A stretch of 64,000 nt of DNA from an uncultured Lachnotalea sp. (GCA_947066815.1 CAMSZT010000006.1:41762-105761); one strand, 5' to 3'; positions 8,157-16,621 are shown, numbered from the stretch's first letter. Translations and numbers: made by a program. The notes: generated by a model from the letters alone, not told the origin.

Positions 8157-9217
8157 ATCTGCAGATGAAGGTGATAGAAGGGGATTTTTGCCTGACCGAC
8201 GCGGACAGCGGGGAATACTGGCGGCTCTTTTCCGGATCCTGTTATGAAAATCTTTCCGGATGTCCGATCCATATAAAAAGTACAAGCACCCCTCTGTCTG
8301 TCCTGGATATCTACAGCGCCTTTTTCCTGAAGCTTTTGGGCGGTCCTGCTTCCGGCAGTATGCCGCCCTGGCTTCTGATCGGCTCCCATATCGTCCGAGA
8401 GCTGATGGCGAGAAATCAGAAGTTTTATGCTCTGGCCGCCGGCCGGGAACTTGACGGCATGGCAGATGCCCTTTCTGAACTTGTGCATTCTTTCCGGGAG
8501 GATTCGGGGATCCTTCTGGCGGAGCCGGAAAACAGGGCCGGAGAGGGGAGAAGGGCGCCATGCCCTTCCCTGAAAGAAGTATTGCCAATCATAGGGGAGG
8601 GGACGCTGTCCTGCCTGATCCTGGAGGCGGAGCTTTTGCAGCATGAGGACGAGGGATTTTTTGCGGATCTGATCTGGAAGGTGTCGGAGGGCGGATCGCT
8701 GGTGATCTACGGGGAGGCGCAGGATGCGTTCCTCATGGAGCATCCCTTCCTCCAGGATTTTTCCGGCCAGGAATTTGCGGGCTCGCTGGTCGCGGAGGGC
8801 AGAGTGGATGCCGGACTCCTTGGGAAGGTCCGGGTGTACACGGAGAGTGCCCGGAGGAGCGCGGAGAGAAACGGCATTGTGTCGAAGTTCAAAGAACTGC
8901 TGCCGCTTCTGGAGGAGCTTCTGGGAGCGGATGAGGAAAAAGAGGCGGCATCCTGCGCGGAGCGGGCGGTCCGGGCGCTGACAGAGCTGGAGAGGCTGGT
9001 CGCCGGATACTATCCGCGGCTCAGAGATCTGGACCTGAAATGGGATACCAACCGGTTTAAGGAGGCGGCGGTGCGGCTGCTCCTGGCCTGGGAGGACACA
9101 CAGAAGGATGCGGTTTTGACGGAGCAGGAGACCTTATCGGAGATCTGGCGGGCTTACGAAAAAGCGTTTTACAGGGAATTTGGATATTTTGAGGAGAGAG
9201 GGGACCGAAAGCAATGA
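8153..9217 (+). CDS. Hypothetical protein in the glycosylation operon
   Basis: 354 residues from a GTG overlapping the previous stop; GGGAGAGGAGGG provides the SD. I do not recognise the family. A central stretch (SCLILEAELLQ, then GFFADLIWKVSEGGSLVIYG) has the strand-helix-strand look of a Rossmann fold and could be a divergent methyltransferase or sugar-nucleotide enzyme. No GxGxG motif is visible. The C-terminal 120 residues are helical and charged. Both ends overlap neighbouring glycosyltransferase genes by four bases, so it almost certainly works in the same pathway. Confidence 0.6.
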   Translation: MNLQMKVIEGDFCLTDADSGEYWRLFSGSCYENLSGCPIHIKSTSTPLSVLDIYSAFFLKLLGGPASGSMPPWLLIGSHIVRELMARNQKFYALAAGRELDGMADALSELVHSFREDSGILLAEPENRAGEGRRAPCPSLKEVLPIIGEGTLSCLILEAELLQHEDEGFFADLIWKVSEGGSLVIYGEAQDAFLMEHPFLQDFSGQEFAGSLVAEGRVDAGLLGKVRVYTESARRSAERNGIVSKFKELLPLLEELLGADEEKEAASCAERAVRALTELERLVAGYYPRLRDLDLKWDTNRFKEAAVRLLLAWEDTQKDAVLTEQETLSEIWRAYEKAFYREFGYFEERGDRKQ

Positions 9218-10449
9218 GGATCGTTCTATTTTACTCGGAGACAGAATCCTTCAATTTTTTCACGGACCGGCTGGCGGAGGAGCTTAAGGCCCGGGGACAT
9301 GAGGTTTTTATCCTGGACTATCTGCAGCCCCGGTCACAGGGAGCCCATTCTTATCAGGCGTTTGCGGAGTTTGCCGTGAAAAAGATTGACGCGGTGATCT
9401 GCTTTGACGGACTGGGAAGCAGGGAGGATATGTTCATTGAACTCTGGGACGCCCATGAGGCTGTGGTGGTGAATATCCTGATGGACCACCCGCTCCGGTT
9501 CCATCCCATGCTCGCGAAGCATCCGCGCCGCTATCTTTTGTTCTGCTGCGACTGGAACCACGTGGAATATGTGAAGCGGTATTTCGGGAGGGAGGTTCCC
9601 TGTGTGCTTTTTATGCCCCATGTGGGCGTTCTGCCGAAAGAGGACTCAGGGCAGGAGATCCCGTATGAAAAAAGAAAATTTGAGATCCTCTTTTCCGGAA
9701 CTTATTATCAGCCGGAATCCATGCTCTCCCAGATAAAGGAGCAGCTGCATTTCAACTTCAGCGACAATACCACGGCGGAGGGCTTTTACCGCCGTATGTA
9801 TCAGGAGCTGGTGCGGGACAGCAGCCTGACCACGGAGGCGGCAGTCCTCGATACGGCGGGGCGGCTCGGATGGCAGATTTCCGAGGATGCCGTGAAGATG
9901 CTGATGAACGGCTCCGTATATGTGGACTGGGCGATCCGCATGTACCAGAGGGAGCGGGTGGTGAAGGCGCTGGCGGAGGCGGGGCTTCCGCTGTACCTTC
10001 TGGGACGGGGGTGGGAAAACCATCCCTCCGTACACTGCAAAAATGTGCACCATCTGAACGACCGGGTCCCCTACGCCGAGACGCTGCCGCTCATGGCGGA
10101 CGCAAAGATCAATCTGAATGTGTTCCCCTGGTTCAAATACGGGACACACGACCGGATCTTCAATACCCTGCTGCAACATTCCCTGCCGCTCACGGACTCC
10201 AGCAGGTGGATCGAAGAGAACTTTACGGACGGGGAGGATATCGCTCTTTATGATCTGGACCATCTGGAGGAGCTTCCGCGGATCGCGGAGGGACTGCTAT
10301 CGGATCCGGACCGCGCGGAAGCGATGATCGAAAAGGGATATGAAAAGGTGAGAGACAATCTGACCTGGGGGCACTGCACGGAGTGGGTGCTGGAGGGAAT
10401 CCGGAATATAGAAAAGGGGCGATATGCCCCTTATCCAAGATTGAGTTGA
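9214..10449 (+). CDS. CgeB-like GT-B glycosyltransferase
   Basis: 411 residues, ATG overlapping the previous stop. The N-terminus (MRIVLFYSETESFNFFTDRL) and the C-terminal half (YLLGRGWENHPS, VPYAETLPLMADAKINLNVF, GTHDRIFNTLLQ) follow the CgeB/spore-maturation glycosyltransferase pattern, in which the conserved Arg and Glu-poor pocket binds a nucleotide sugar. It is the last gene of the run beginning at 5631. The final ten residues and the stop overlap a HicB remnant on the other strand, so the natural C-terminus may have been replaced at that junction. Confidence 0.75.
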   Translation: MRIVLFYSETESFNFFTDRLAEELKARGHEVFILDYLQPRSQGAHSYQAFAEFAVKKIDAVICFDGLGSREDMFIELWDAHEAVVVNILMDHPLRFHPMLAKHPRRYLLFCCDWNHVEYVKRYFGREVPCVLFMPHVGVLPKEDSGQEIPYEKRKFEILFSGTYYQPESMLSQIKEQLHFNFSDNTTAEGFYRRMYQELVRDSSLTTEAAVLDTAGRLGWQISEDAVKMLMNGSVYVDWAIRMYQRERVVKALAEAGLPLYLLGRGWENHPSVHCKNVHHLNDRVPYAETLPLMADAKINLNVFPWFKYGTHDRIFNTLLQHSLPLTDSSRWIEENFTDGEDIALYDLDHLEELPRIAEGLLSDPDRAEAMIEKGYEKVRDNLTWGHCTEWVLEGIRNIEKGRYAPYPRLS

Positions 10450-10743
10450 GACTTTAAAGCTTCCTGCAGTACCTGTGAGAAATTGATGTTTCGTTCTAAA
10501 GCAGCGGCATTAAGCCATGCGGGTAAGGTGACGGTTCTATTGACTGCACGGTTCACATTCGCCAAACGGACTGACGGCATATAGACATCAATTAGAACTG
10601 CCCGTTCATTTTCTTTTGTTTTGATTTCGGATAGGGGAGTGGGGACGGGGATTTCTTCCCTATCTTCTTCCAGTCCGTTGAGGACGCAGCCGAGAAGCTC
10701 CCGCGCTGATAAAAGGGCATCATCATTTGTGCCGCTGGTAGCC
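10431..10743 (-). pseudogene. HicB-type antitoxin, C-terminal remnant
   Basis: Reading the minus strand from about 10743 to the TAA at 10431-10433 gives an open frame with DALLSARELLGCVLNG, EEIPVPTPL, VDVYMPSVR-like LIDVYMPSVRLANVNRAV, then NRTVTLPAWLNAAA and FSQVLQEAL. This is the signature C-terminal half of type II HicB antitoxins, including the ribbon-helix-helix-like tail. The N-terminal part and the hicA toxin are missing. At about 10743 the frame meets an Uma2 fragment in a different frame. There is no start codon of its own, so it is dead. Confidence 0.75.
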
Positions 10744-11087
10744 CCGGGGAAACGATCTCAATGATGAAATCCGGGGCGCCGTTACACCGGTTTTCGTCCA
10801 GCTTGCCTTTGTCGCACACGATCATGATGTCAGGCTGTACGACGGTGAGGGGATGGTCTGAGAGCTTTACGTCAAATGGGGGCAGGAAATACCCTGCAGT
10901 CCCCTTTTCGGGATTTTACCTAGGAATTCAGCAGGGTGCACAGTTCCAGGAGGACGGACTGGTGAACCTGCGGCGGGCCGGCCGTGTAGTAAATCTGTCC
11001 GTCAAAAACTTCTGCCCTGACATTTTCCGGGAGAGCTTCATACTCTTCTAAAGTGACGCTTTGAGGCTGAGGCTGTGATACTGACAT
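10744..11087 (-). pseudogene. Uma2-family endonuclease remnant
   Basis: From ATG (first base 11087) the minus strand reads TLEEYEALPENVRAEVFDGQ and YYTAGPPQVHQSVLLEL, reaches a TAG after LLNS, continues as KGDCRVFPAP, then shifts by one base to FDVKLSDHPLTVVQPDIMIV and NGAPDFIIEIVSP. This is the Uma2 (DUF820) PD-(D/E)XK fold, including the PDIMIV and PDFIIEIVSP core strands. A stop, a +1 frameshift and loss of the C-terminus at the HicB junction make it nonfunctional. Confidence 0.75.
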
Positions 11088-11116
11088 GGATCACGCTTCC
11101 TTTCCGGATATATGTA

Positions 11117-11342
11117 TTACATGATCTGCAAAAGGATTTCAGCTGGGGTAAACGCAGGGATGCCAAAGCCTTCAAAATCTCTTTTGTTTCGGGTGGCAAT
11201 ACAATCACAATGTATGGATCTGGCGCAGACAGCAACAAGACAATCCTCAAAATCCTTTGCCCTTTTCTGAAATGCAGTAAGAATCCTCTATAAAAGGTTC
11301 TCTTTCCAATAATACATCAATGATCACGTTCGTATCACACAT
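11117..11342 (-). pseudogene. PIN-domain toxin remnant
   Basis: The minus strand starts MCDTNVIIDVLLEREPF, the N-terminal strand of a PIN ribonuclease with its catalytic Asp. It then loses frame, and after a gap resumes as KDFEDCLVAVCARSIHCDC and ATRNKRDFEGFGIPAFTPAE to a TAA at 11117-11119. About half of the usual 135 residues is missing, including the central acidic residue. It overlaps the end of the antitoxin gene by eight bases, the normal antitoxin-toxin arrangement. Confidence 0.75.
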
Positions 11343-11562
11343 TATTTTCATATTTTAACAGACGCTCCTCCCGCAAAGAATCCATATCGATATCTGAAGA
11401 AACGCCGCCAAGCATTCCGCGCAGGGAATCCACAGCAGATATTTGGGGATTTACGACTTTAGCGACCGTTTTCCCATTGCGGGTGATAAAGATATCTTCC
11501 TTGGCGATCAATTCAAGGTACTTTCCGAAATTAGCTTTAAATTCTGTCGCTGTGACAACCAT
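11335..11562 (-). CDS. Phd/YefM-family antitoxin (orphan)
   Basis: 75 residues from the ATG whose first base is 11562, with AAGGAGG eight bases upstream. TATEFKANFGKYLELIAKED and FITRNGKTVAKVV are the conserved N-terminal DNA-binding segment of Phd/YefM antitoxins. The variable tail (DSLREERLLKYENNV) is the toxin-binding part. The gene is intact, while its PIN-type toxin partner immediately downstream is broken. It could still repress its own promoter or counter a related toxin elsewhere. Confidence 0.8.
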   Translation of the reverse strand: MVVTATEFKANFGKYLELIAKEDIFITRNGKTVAKVVNPQISAVDSLRGMLGGVSSDIDMDSLREERLLKYENNV

Positions 11563-11713
11563 GGCGAAAGCCTCCTTAATATTTGGGTTATTTTTATTGT
11601 ATGCGATTTTCTTGGAAAAATCAATAAAATCATGCGAAATAGGAAGAAACGATGTCAAAAATCGTTCGATATGAAAGACCGAAAAATTCTTTCAAAATTT
11701 TTCGTTTTTCCCC

Positions 11714-11740
11714 TTATCCATTCCTCCAGGCTGCCGATAA
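11714..11740 (+). promoter_or_regulatory. Sigma-28 (SigD)-like promoter of the flagellin gene
   Basis: GCCGATAA at 11733-11740 matches the SigD -10 element (GCCGATAT) at seven of eight positions. The -35 (TTAT at 11714) is a weak match to TAAA at the expected 15-base spacing. The 5' leader would be about 130 bases. TATAAT directly overlaps at 11741 but has no fitting sigma-A -35. The rest of 11563-11874 shows nothing else of note. Confidence 0.55.
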
Positions 11741-11874
11741 TATAATTGTACAGTAAAGACGTACAGAAAAAACAACAGGTCAGACCAGTAGACCGGATGC
11801 AGGGCCCGCGTCGGGGATATTGTCAGGGACAGGGAGGTCGCTGCGGGGATGACTGAAAACAAGGAGGTAAATGT

Positions 11875-12702
11875 ATGCAGATCCAACATAATATTCAGGC
11901 GTTAAACTCTACCAGAAACTTGGGTATCAACAACAAGGCATTGGGCAAGAACTTAGAGAAGCTGTCCTCCGGTTACAGGATCAACCGTGCAGGCGATGAC
12001 GCTGCCGGACTCGCTATTTCCGAGCAGATGAGAAGCCAGATCAACGGTCTGAACCAGGCTGCTACCAACGCAGAGGATGCCATCGGTCTGATCCAGACGG
12101 CTGAAGGTGCTTTGACCGAGGTGCACTCCATGCTTCAGCGTATGGTTACCCTGTACACTCAGTCCGCCAATGCGACCATGAACAGTACAGCTTCTTCTAA
12201 CGTTCAGGTTGAGGTTCAGGCTCTGATGGACGAAATTGATCGTATTGCGAGTTACACGGATTTCAACGGTACCAAGCCTTTGAGTGCCGCTGCCGCTGCC
12301 AAAGGTAGCTTGACATTCCAGATTGGACCGAGCAAATCTGAGACGATTAGCGTTGGGCAGCAGAATATGACGACGGCTAATATTTTAAATGGCGTTACGG
12401 CTAAGATGGTAGATAATCTTACTCAGGCAAATAAGGCTCTTACCAGCATTAACAACGCGATTAACGCGGTATCCAAGTTCCGTGCCAGCCTCGGTGCTGC
12501 CCAGAACCGTCTGGAGCATACCGTGAACAGCCTGAAGGTAACCTCTGAGAACATCCAGGATGCTGAGAGCCGTATCCGTGATACGAATATGCCCAGCGAG
12601 ATCACTGCCTTCACCAAGAACAACATCTTGCTGCAGGCGTCTCAGTCCATGCTTTCTCAGGCAAATGCCGTACCTCAGAGCGTCCTGAGCATGTTAGGTT
12701 AA
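11875..12702 (+). CDS. Flagellin
   Basis: 275 residues, consisting of the conserved D0/D1 regions with only a short middle, so no D2/D3 domain. N-terminal hallmarks are QHNIQALNSTRNLGINN, LEKLSSGYRINRAGDDAAGL and NAEDAIGLIQTAEGAL. The C-terminal hallmarks are NAVSKFRASLGAAQNRLEH, AESRIRDTNM and the QANAVPQSVLSMLG end. SD AAGGAGG is seven bases before the ATG. The segment matching the TLR5-contact helix reads QRMVTLYTQSAN instead of the common QRxRELAVQ. It contains many Ser/Thr in the centre, fitting O-glycosylation by the flanking transferases. Codon use is richer in T-ending codons than in its neighbours, typical of a highly expressed gene. Confidence 0.97.
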   Translation: MQIQHNIQALNSTRNLGINNKALGKNLEKLSSGYRINRAGDDAAGLAISEQMRSQINGLNQAATNAEDAIGLIQTAEGALTEVHSMLQRMVTLYTQSANATMNSTASSNVQVEVQALMDEIDRIASYTDFNGTKPLSAAAAAKGSLTFQIGPSKSETISVGQQNMTTANILNGVTAKMVDNLTQANKALTSINNAINAVSKFRASLGAAQNRLEHTVNSLKVTSENIQDAESRIRDTNMPSEITAFTKNNILLQASQSMLSQANAVPQSVLSMLG

Positions 12703-12754
12703 GCTTAAGGCTTCTGCCAAGAGCAATGTAAAGCAACTGCATAGCATGAAGAGT

Positions 12755-12796
12755 AAGGCCATCCCGGGCTCCGGCTGCGGGGCGGCCTTTTCTTTT
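12755..12796 (+). terminator. Intrinsic terminator after flagellin
   Basis: AAGGCC at 12755 pairs with GGCCTT ending at 12789, with further GC pairing inside, followed by TTTTCTTTTT. Confidence 0.65.
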
Positions 12797-12941
12797 TATG
12801 CATACGCCGATGCAGAGGAATATGCCGCCGGAGCGGCACATCGGCGGTGCACGAGCAGGGGAAAGGACGTGCCCCTGCACGATTGGGAAGGGGAGAGGGC
12901 GCGGCATAAAGCTGCAAGACGGGATTTTACGGAGGTTGTCT

Positions 12942-14237
12942 ATGAAGGGAAAAGGGAAGCCGAGGATTTCTCTGTGCATGATCGTGAAAAACGAGGAGAG
13001 GAAGCTGGAGCGGGCATTGTCTTGGGGGGATGGGATCCTCTGGGAGAAGATTGTGGTGGATACGGGCAGCACGGACGGGACCGTAGCTCTGGCAGAGAGG
13101 TTGGGGGCGAAGGTTTCTTATTTTGAGTGGATCGATGATTTTTCGGCGGCCCGGAATTTTGCCCTGGGGCAGGCGAAGGGGGACTGGATCCTGACGCTGG
13201 ACGCCGACGAGTATCCGGCCCCCGGGACTCCGGAGAAGCTTCGCTCGATCCTGGAGCGGGCGGAGGCAAAGGGAGCCGACGGGGTATTTGGGGAGATCCT
13301 GGAGTTGAACGATAAGGGGGAGGTGACGACCTGCTCCTCCCGGATCCGCCTGTTCCGCAATGCGCCAAAGATCCGCTACCGGAGGAGGATCCATGAGCAG
13401 CTGGGTTTTTCGGACGGCCGGGATATGCGGCTGGCGGATGCGGGGGAGGAACTGGCCTTTTTCCATGACGGCTACGCGGGGGAGGCCCACGTAGGGAAGC
13501 AGAGGAGCAGGCGGAATCTGATCCTCTTGGAGAAGGAGCTTGCGGAGCGGCCGGACGACCATGAGATCATGGGGTATCTGGGGGATGAGCATAAGAGTTT
13601 CGGGGATATGGAGGAGGCGGTCCGGTGGTACCGGCGGTCGGTGGAGCATATGCCGGAAACCCTTTCCGGGAGCGATCCCCGCAGCGCCTGGACTTTTTCC
13701 TCTCTGATTTCCTTCTACGCCTCGGAGGGGGACTATCCGGAGGCGGAGAGGATCTACCAGCAGGCGGTTAGAAAACAGCCCGGCGAGGCAGATTACGACT
13801 ATCAGATGGGGTGTTTTTCGGTGGCCGTGGGGAGGTGGGAGGACGGGATTCGTTACTTGACTGTGGGGCTTGACAAGCTGGAGAAGCATGGGACTTCCAA
13901 CTCGTGTATGCAGATCCGAGCCGCCCTGGAGGATGTTTACGGGAATCTGGCCCTGTGCTTTCTGCGGAGCGGAAGGCGGAAGGAAGCGGTGGAGACGGCG
14001 GTGGCAATTTTGAAGGTCAAGGCGTACGATATGCGTGCCCTTTATATTTTGCTGTCGGCATTTTTTGAGGACGGAGGAGTCAGGGCAGAGCAGGTTTCTT
14101 ACTTGGACAGTGTTGCGGGATTTTTGGGGAAATTGTATCGGCTTTCTGAGCTGAAAGATCGGCTTTTTATTGCAAGAGCCGCCAAAGAGGCAGGATGGGA
14201 GGCGATGCGTATATGGATGGAGGGACAGGGAAGGTGA
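12942..14237 (+). CDS. GT2-TPR glycosyltransferase
   Basis: 431 residues from the ATG at 12942 (GGAGG six bases upstream); an upstream in-frame ATG at 12798 lies inside the terminator region and lacks an SD. The GT2 core has LCMIVKNEERKL, VVDTGSTDGT, WIDDFSAARN and LDADEY (about residues 85-90), followed by RRRIHEQ. The rest is TPR-like (YLGDEHKSFGDMEEAVRWYR, AERIYQQAVRKQPGEADYDY). It is a close paralogue of the genes at 5631 and 14234 and overlaps the latter by four bases. Placed right after flagellin, it most likely glycosylates it. Confidence 0.88.
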   Translation: MKGKGKPRISLCMIVKNEERKLERALSWGDGILWEKIVVDTGSTDGTVALAERLGAKVSYFEWIDDFSAARNFALGQAKGDWILTLDADEYPAPGTPEKLRSILERAEAKGADGVFGEILELNDKGEVTTCSSRIRLFRNAPKIRYRRRIHEQLGFSDGRDMRLADAGEELAFFHDGYAGEAHVGKQRSRRNLILLEKELAERPDDHEIMGYLGDEHKSFGDMEEAVRWYRRSVEHMPETLSGSDPRSAWTFSSLISFYASEGDYPEAERIYQQAVRKQPGEADYDYQMGCFSVAVGRWEDGIRYLTVGLDKLEKHGTSNSCMQIRAALEDVYGNLALCFLRSGRRKEAVETAVAILKVKAYDMRALYILLSAFFEDGGVRAEQVSYLDSVAGFLGKLYRLSELKDRLFIARAAKEAGWEAMRIWMEGQGR

Positions 14238-15550
14238 AAAAGATTCGGATATCGCAGTGTATGATCGTAAAGAACGAGGAAAAAAACATCGAGAGGGCTC
14301 TTCTCTGGGGAAAAGACATCATGTGGGAGCAGATCGTGGTGGATACCGGGAGCACGGATCGGACGGTGGAGATGGCGAAAGGGCTTGGAGCGAAGGTCTT
14401 TCACTTTGACTGGATCGATGATTTTGCGGCGGCCAAAAATTTTGCCATCGAGCAGGCAAAAGGCGACTGGATCGCATTTCTGGATGCCGATGAATATATG
14501 AATGCCGACGATGCGAAAAAGCTGGAACAGCTGTTGGGAAAGATAGAAAAACTTCCGTATCTGGCCCTGTTGACAGATTGGCTGAATTTGAATGAAGCGG
14601 GGGAAGTATTCCGGGGCGGAAGCCAGATGCGTTTTTTTCGGAACGGTCGGGGTATCCATTATGCAGGACGGATTCATGAGAGTCTGGAAAAAAAGGGGGC
14701 GCCCTGGAAGGCGGAGGACTTTCTGGATGGCTGCGGGGAACTGCGTATTTTCCACACCGGTTATACGGACAAAGCATTGGTATCGGGAGATAAGATAGAA
14801 CGGAATAAAAAGCTGATCTTGAAGGAACTGGAGGAGCGGCCGGAGGATTATGCCATGATGGGAAATCTGGCCGACGTTTACAGGGCAATGGGAGAATTTG
14901 ACTTGGCCATTGAATGGTATGAAAGGTCAAATCGTCAGTTTTTGATACAGGAGCCGGACTGGCAGGGGATGAACGAACGTATGATCACGAATTATTCCTG
15001 TCTCCTGAATCTGTTATGTGCGGAAAAAAAGGATAGGGCATGGATACTGCGCACCTATGAAGAGGCAATCCGGGAATTTCCGCAGGAATCGGATTTTGAT
15101 TATCTGGTGGGAATGTATCTGGCCGGACAAAACGAGTGGAAACAGGCGGCAAGCCATCTGGAACGGGCGCTCAAGATCCTGGAGCAAAACAGCCTGGTCT
15201 GCCAGGGAATGATGCTGACGGCGGATCTGCAGCGGGTATGGGAGTATCTGGCGATGGCTTATTTCAATGACGGGAAAAAGGAAAACTGTGTCAATACCTG
15301 TGTCGCTTTTTTGAAAGAGGAGCGTTTTTCTAAGGGGATCCTGCGGATCCTGCTGACAGTTTTCGGAAGAGAAGCCGACGCAGGACAGGTCCTGGATTTC
15401 CTGGGAAAGCTCTATGATCTCTCAAACCTAAAAGAACGCCTGTTTGTTTTGAAGGCGGCGAAGGAGGTCGGATACGAAGGGCTGGCGCAGGAACTGAGAC
15501 CCTTCTTTTCGCCGCAGGAATTAGAGGCTCTAAAAAGCATGGGAATGTGA
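14234..15550 (+). CDS. GT2-TPR glycosyltransferase
   Basis: 438 residues from a GTG at 14234 that overlaps the previous stop (GTGA); GGAGGGACAGGGAAG supplies the SD. Core motifs are QCMIVKNEEKN, VVDTGSTDRT, WIDDFAAAKN and LDADEY (about residues 82-87), with RIHESL afterwards. Then come TPR-like helices (YAMMGNLADVYRAMGEFDLA, FDYLVGMYLAGQNEWKQAAS). The first 100 codons are nearly identical in DNA to the start of the gene at 5631, with a long shared run around the TGTGGGA(A/G)CAGATCGTGG motif, pointing to recent duplication or gene conversion. Confidence 0.88.
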   Translation: MKKIRISQCMIVKNEEKNIERALLWGKDIMWEQIVVDTGSTDRTVEMAKGLGAKVFHFDWIDDFAAAKNFAIEQAKGDWIAFLDADEYMNADDAKKLEQLLGKIEKLPYLALLTDWLNLNEAGEVFRGGSQMRFFRNGRGIHYAGRIHESLEKKGAPWKAEDFLDGCGELRIFHTGYTDKALVSGDKIERNKKLILKELEERPEDYAMMGNLADVYRAMGEFDLAIEWYERSNRQFLIQEPDWQGMNERMITNYSCLLNLLCAEKKDRAWILRTYEEAIREFPQESDFDYLVGMYLAGQNEWKQAASHLERALKILEQNSLVCQGMMLTADLQRVWEYLAMAYFNDGKKENCVNTCVAFLKEERFSKGILRILLTVFGREADAGQVLDFLGKLYDLSNLKERLFVLKAAKEVGYEGLAQELRPFFSPQELEALKSMGM

Positions 15551-15593
15551 GAGATTATGGGGATATGAAAAATACAGCAGGCTGCCCCCGCAT

Positions 15594-15643
15594 CGGGCCG
15601 GGAACCCAGGGCTTTCGCCCTGGGTTTTCCGGCCCGGTTTTTT
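15594..15643 (+). terminator. Intrinsic terminator
   Basis: A long two-part stem: CGGGCCGG (15594-15601) pairs with CCGGCCCG (15629-15636), and CCAGGGC pairs with GCCCTGG inside it, followed by a run of six T. It ends the flagellin glycosylation operon. Its T-rich side serves the plus strand only. Confidence 0.85.
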
Positions 15644-15647
15644 GCGG

Positions 15648-15977
15648 TCACTCTTCCCTCAGATAGTCGGCGAAGAGGGCGATCAGCTCCCTGGGATAGG
15701 GGCGGGACGCCCGGCAGAAGGGGCAGCCGATCTCCTCCAGCAGCTCGTATCCGCCGTTTCTCATGATCACGTCCCGGACGGTGCGGATGTCCTTTTCCAG
15801 CTGGAACATGGAGACATTGTGCCGTCTGGCAATGGGAAGGTAGATGTTTTTCTGGATGCCGGTCAGGCGGGCCGGGTCCTCTGCGGCCATGGATACGGCT
15901 TCCGTGAAAAAGGGATAACCGGTGTAGCATTTGTTCACTCCGGTCTGGCGGAGCAGGGAATCAAGAGTCTTTTTCAT
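15648..15977 (-). CDS. Stand-alone Spo0A C-terminal-domain-like DNA-binding protein (copy 1)
   Basis: 109 residues from the ATG at 15977 (GGAGG five bases upstream). The sequence follows the Spo0A effector domain: LLRQTGVNKCYTGYPFFTEA, MAAEDPARL, IYLPIARRHN and LEKDIRTVRDVIMRNG, i.e. the helices that in Spo0A read the 0A box. There is no receiver domain, so it cannot be phosphorylated the way Spo0A is. It is more divergent than copies 2 and 3. I infer a sporulation- or surface-linked regulator; the target is unknown. Confidence 0.7.
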   Translation of the reverse strand: MKKTLDSLLRQTGVNKCYTGYPFFTEAVSMAAEDPARLTGIQKNIYLPIARRHNVSMFQLEKDIRTVRDVIMRNGGYELLEEIGCPFCRASRPYPRELIALFADYLREE

Positions 15978-16157
15978 TGGTACCTCCAATATCAAAAACA
16001 GAGTACTTATTATTAAGAATAATATAGAGGAAAATAGAAAATTTTTCCATGGAACAGACAGAAAAAGACATTTGGGGACAGCCCGTTTTGTCAGCTGGTT
16101 ACAGTTTTTGCCTGCCGTGACGGTCCGCGGAGGTATGCTCCGGATCTATAGGTCCGA

Positions 16158-16571
16158 TCACGGGAAATGGTAGGGAAACCTGTTTTTCCGTACATACCGG
16201 GCAAAGACCTCGATGAGTTCACAGGGATAAGGCTTTTCTGCGTGCCAGTGCCTGCTTCCGGTCATTGCCTCCAGAAGGTCTGCGCCGCCGTGTTTCATGA
16301 TGGTATCCCGGACATCCCGGATGTTTTTGGAGACGGTGCTGACTGTGGTGCCGTGGCGTTCGGCGATGGGAGCGTAAATGCTGCGGGAGATGTTCTGCAT
16401 GCGGGACAGATCTTCTGCCGCCATCCATACGGCTTCCATGAAAAGCCTGCCTGCGATGCGGTGGCGGTAGATCCCGGCTGAATAAAAGAATTCCGGCATG
16501 CCTGTATTCCGGAGGCTGTTTTTGCCGGAGCCTGCCGTGTCGTTTGTTTTGCTGTTGGTAAAATATCTCAT
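16158..16571 (-). CDS. Stand-alone Spo0A C-terminal-domain-like DNA-binding protein (copy 2)
   Basis: 137 residues from the ATG at 16571 (AAAGGAG seven bases upstream). A polar N-terminal tail of about 25 residues precedes the effector-like fold (FFYSAGIYRHRIAGRLFMEA, MAAEDLSRM, IYAPIAERHGTTVSTVSKNI, RDVRDTIMKHGGADLLEAM). It is about 80 percent identical by eye to copy 3 over the domain. A Cys-free RHWHxEKPYPCEL segment near the end is shared by copies 2 and 3 and corresponds to CRASRPYPREL in copy 1. Confidence 0.7.
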   Translation of the reverse strand: MRYFTNSKTNDTAGSGKNSLRNTGMPEFFYSAGIYRHRIAGRLFMEAVWMAAEDLSRMQNISRSIYAPIAERHGTTVSTVSKNIRDVRDTIMKHGGADLLEAMTGSRHWHAEKPYPCELIEVFARYVRKNRFPYHFP

Positions 16572-16592
16572 CTGTTTTCTCCTTTTGTGCAT

Positions 16593-16621
16593 TTGGGCTG
16601 TCCCTTATTCAAGAAAAAAGG
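16593..16621 (-). promoter_or_regulatory. Conserved block upstream of Spo0A-like copy 2
   Basis: The minus strand carries TTCTTGAATAAGGGACAG about 25-45 bases before the start codon, with CTTGATTTT further upstream. The same two blocks occur before copy 3. This may be a promoter or an autoregulatory site. The rest of 16593-16859 shows no gene. Confidence 0.35.

Noticed and set aside
15978..16157. CRISPR-like or phage repeat from recurring GGGGACAGCCC
   Set aside because: Only a few copies, explained by tandem duplication of the Spo0A-like genes with their flanks.
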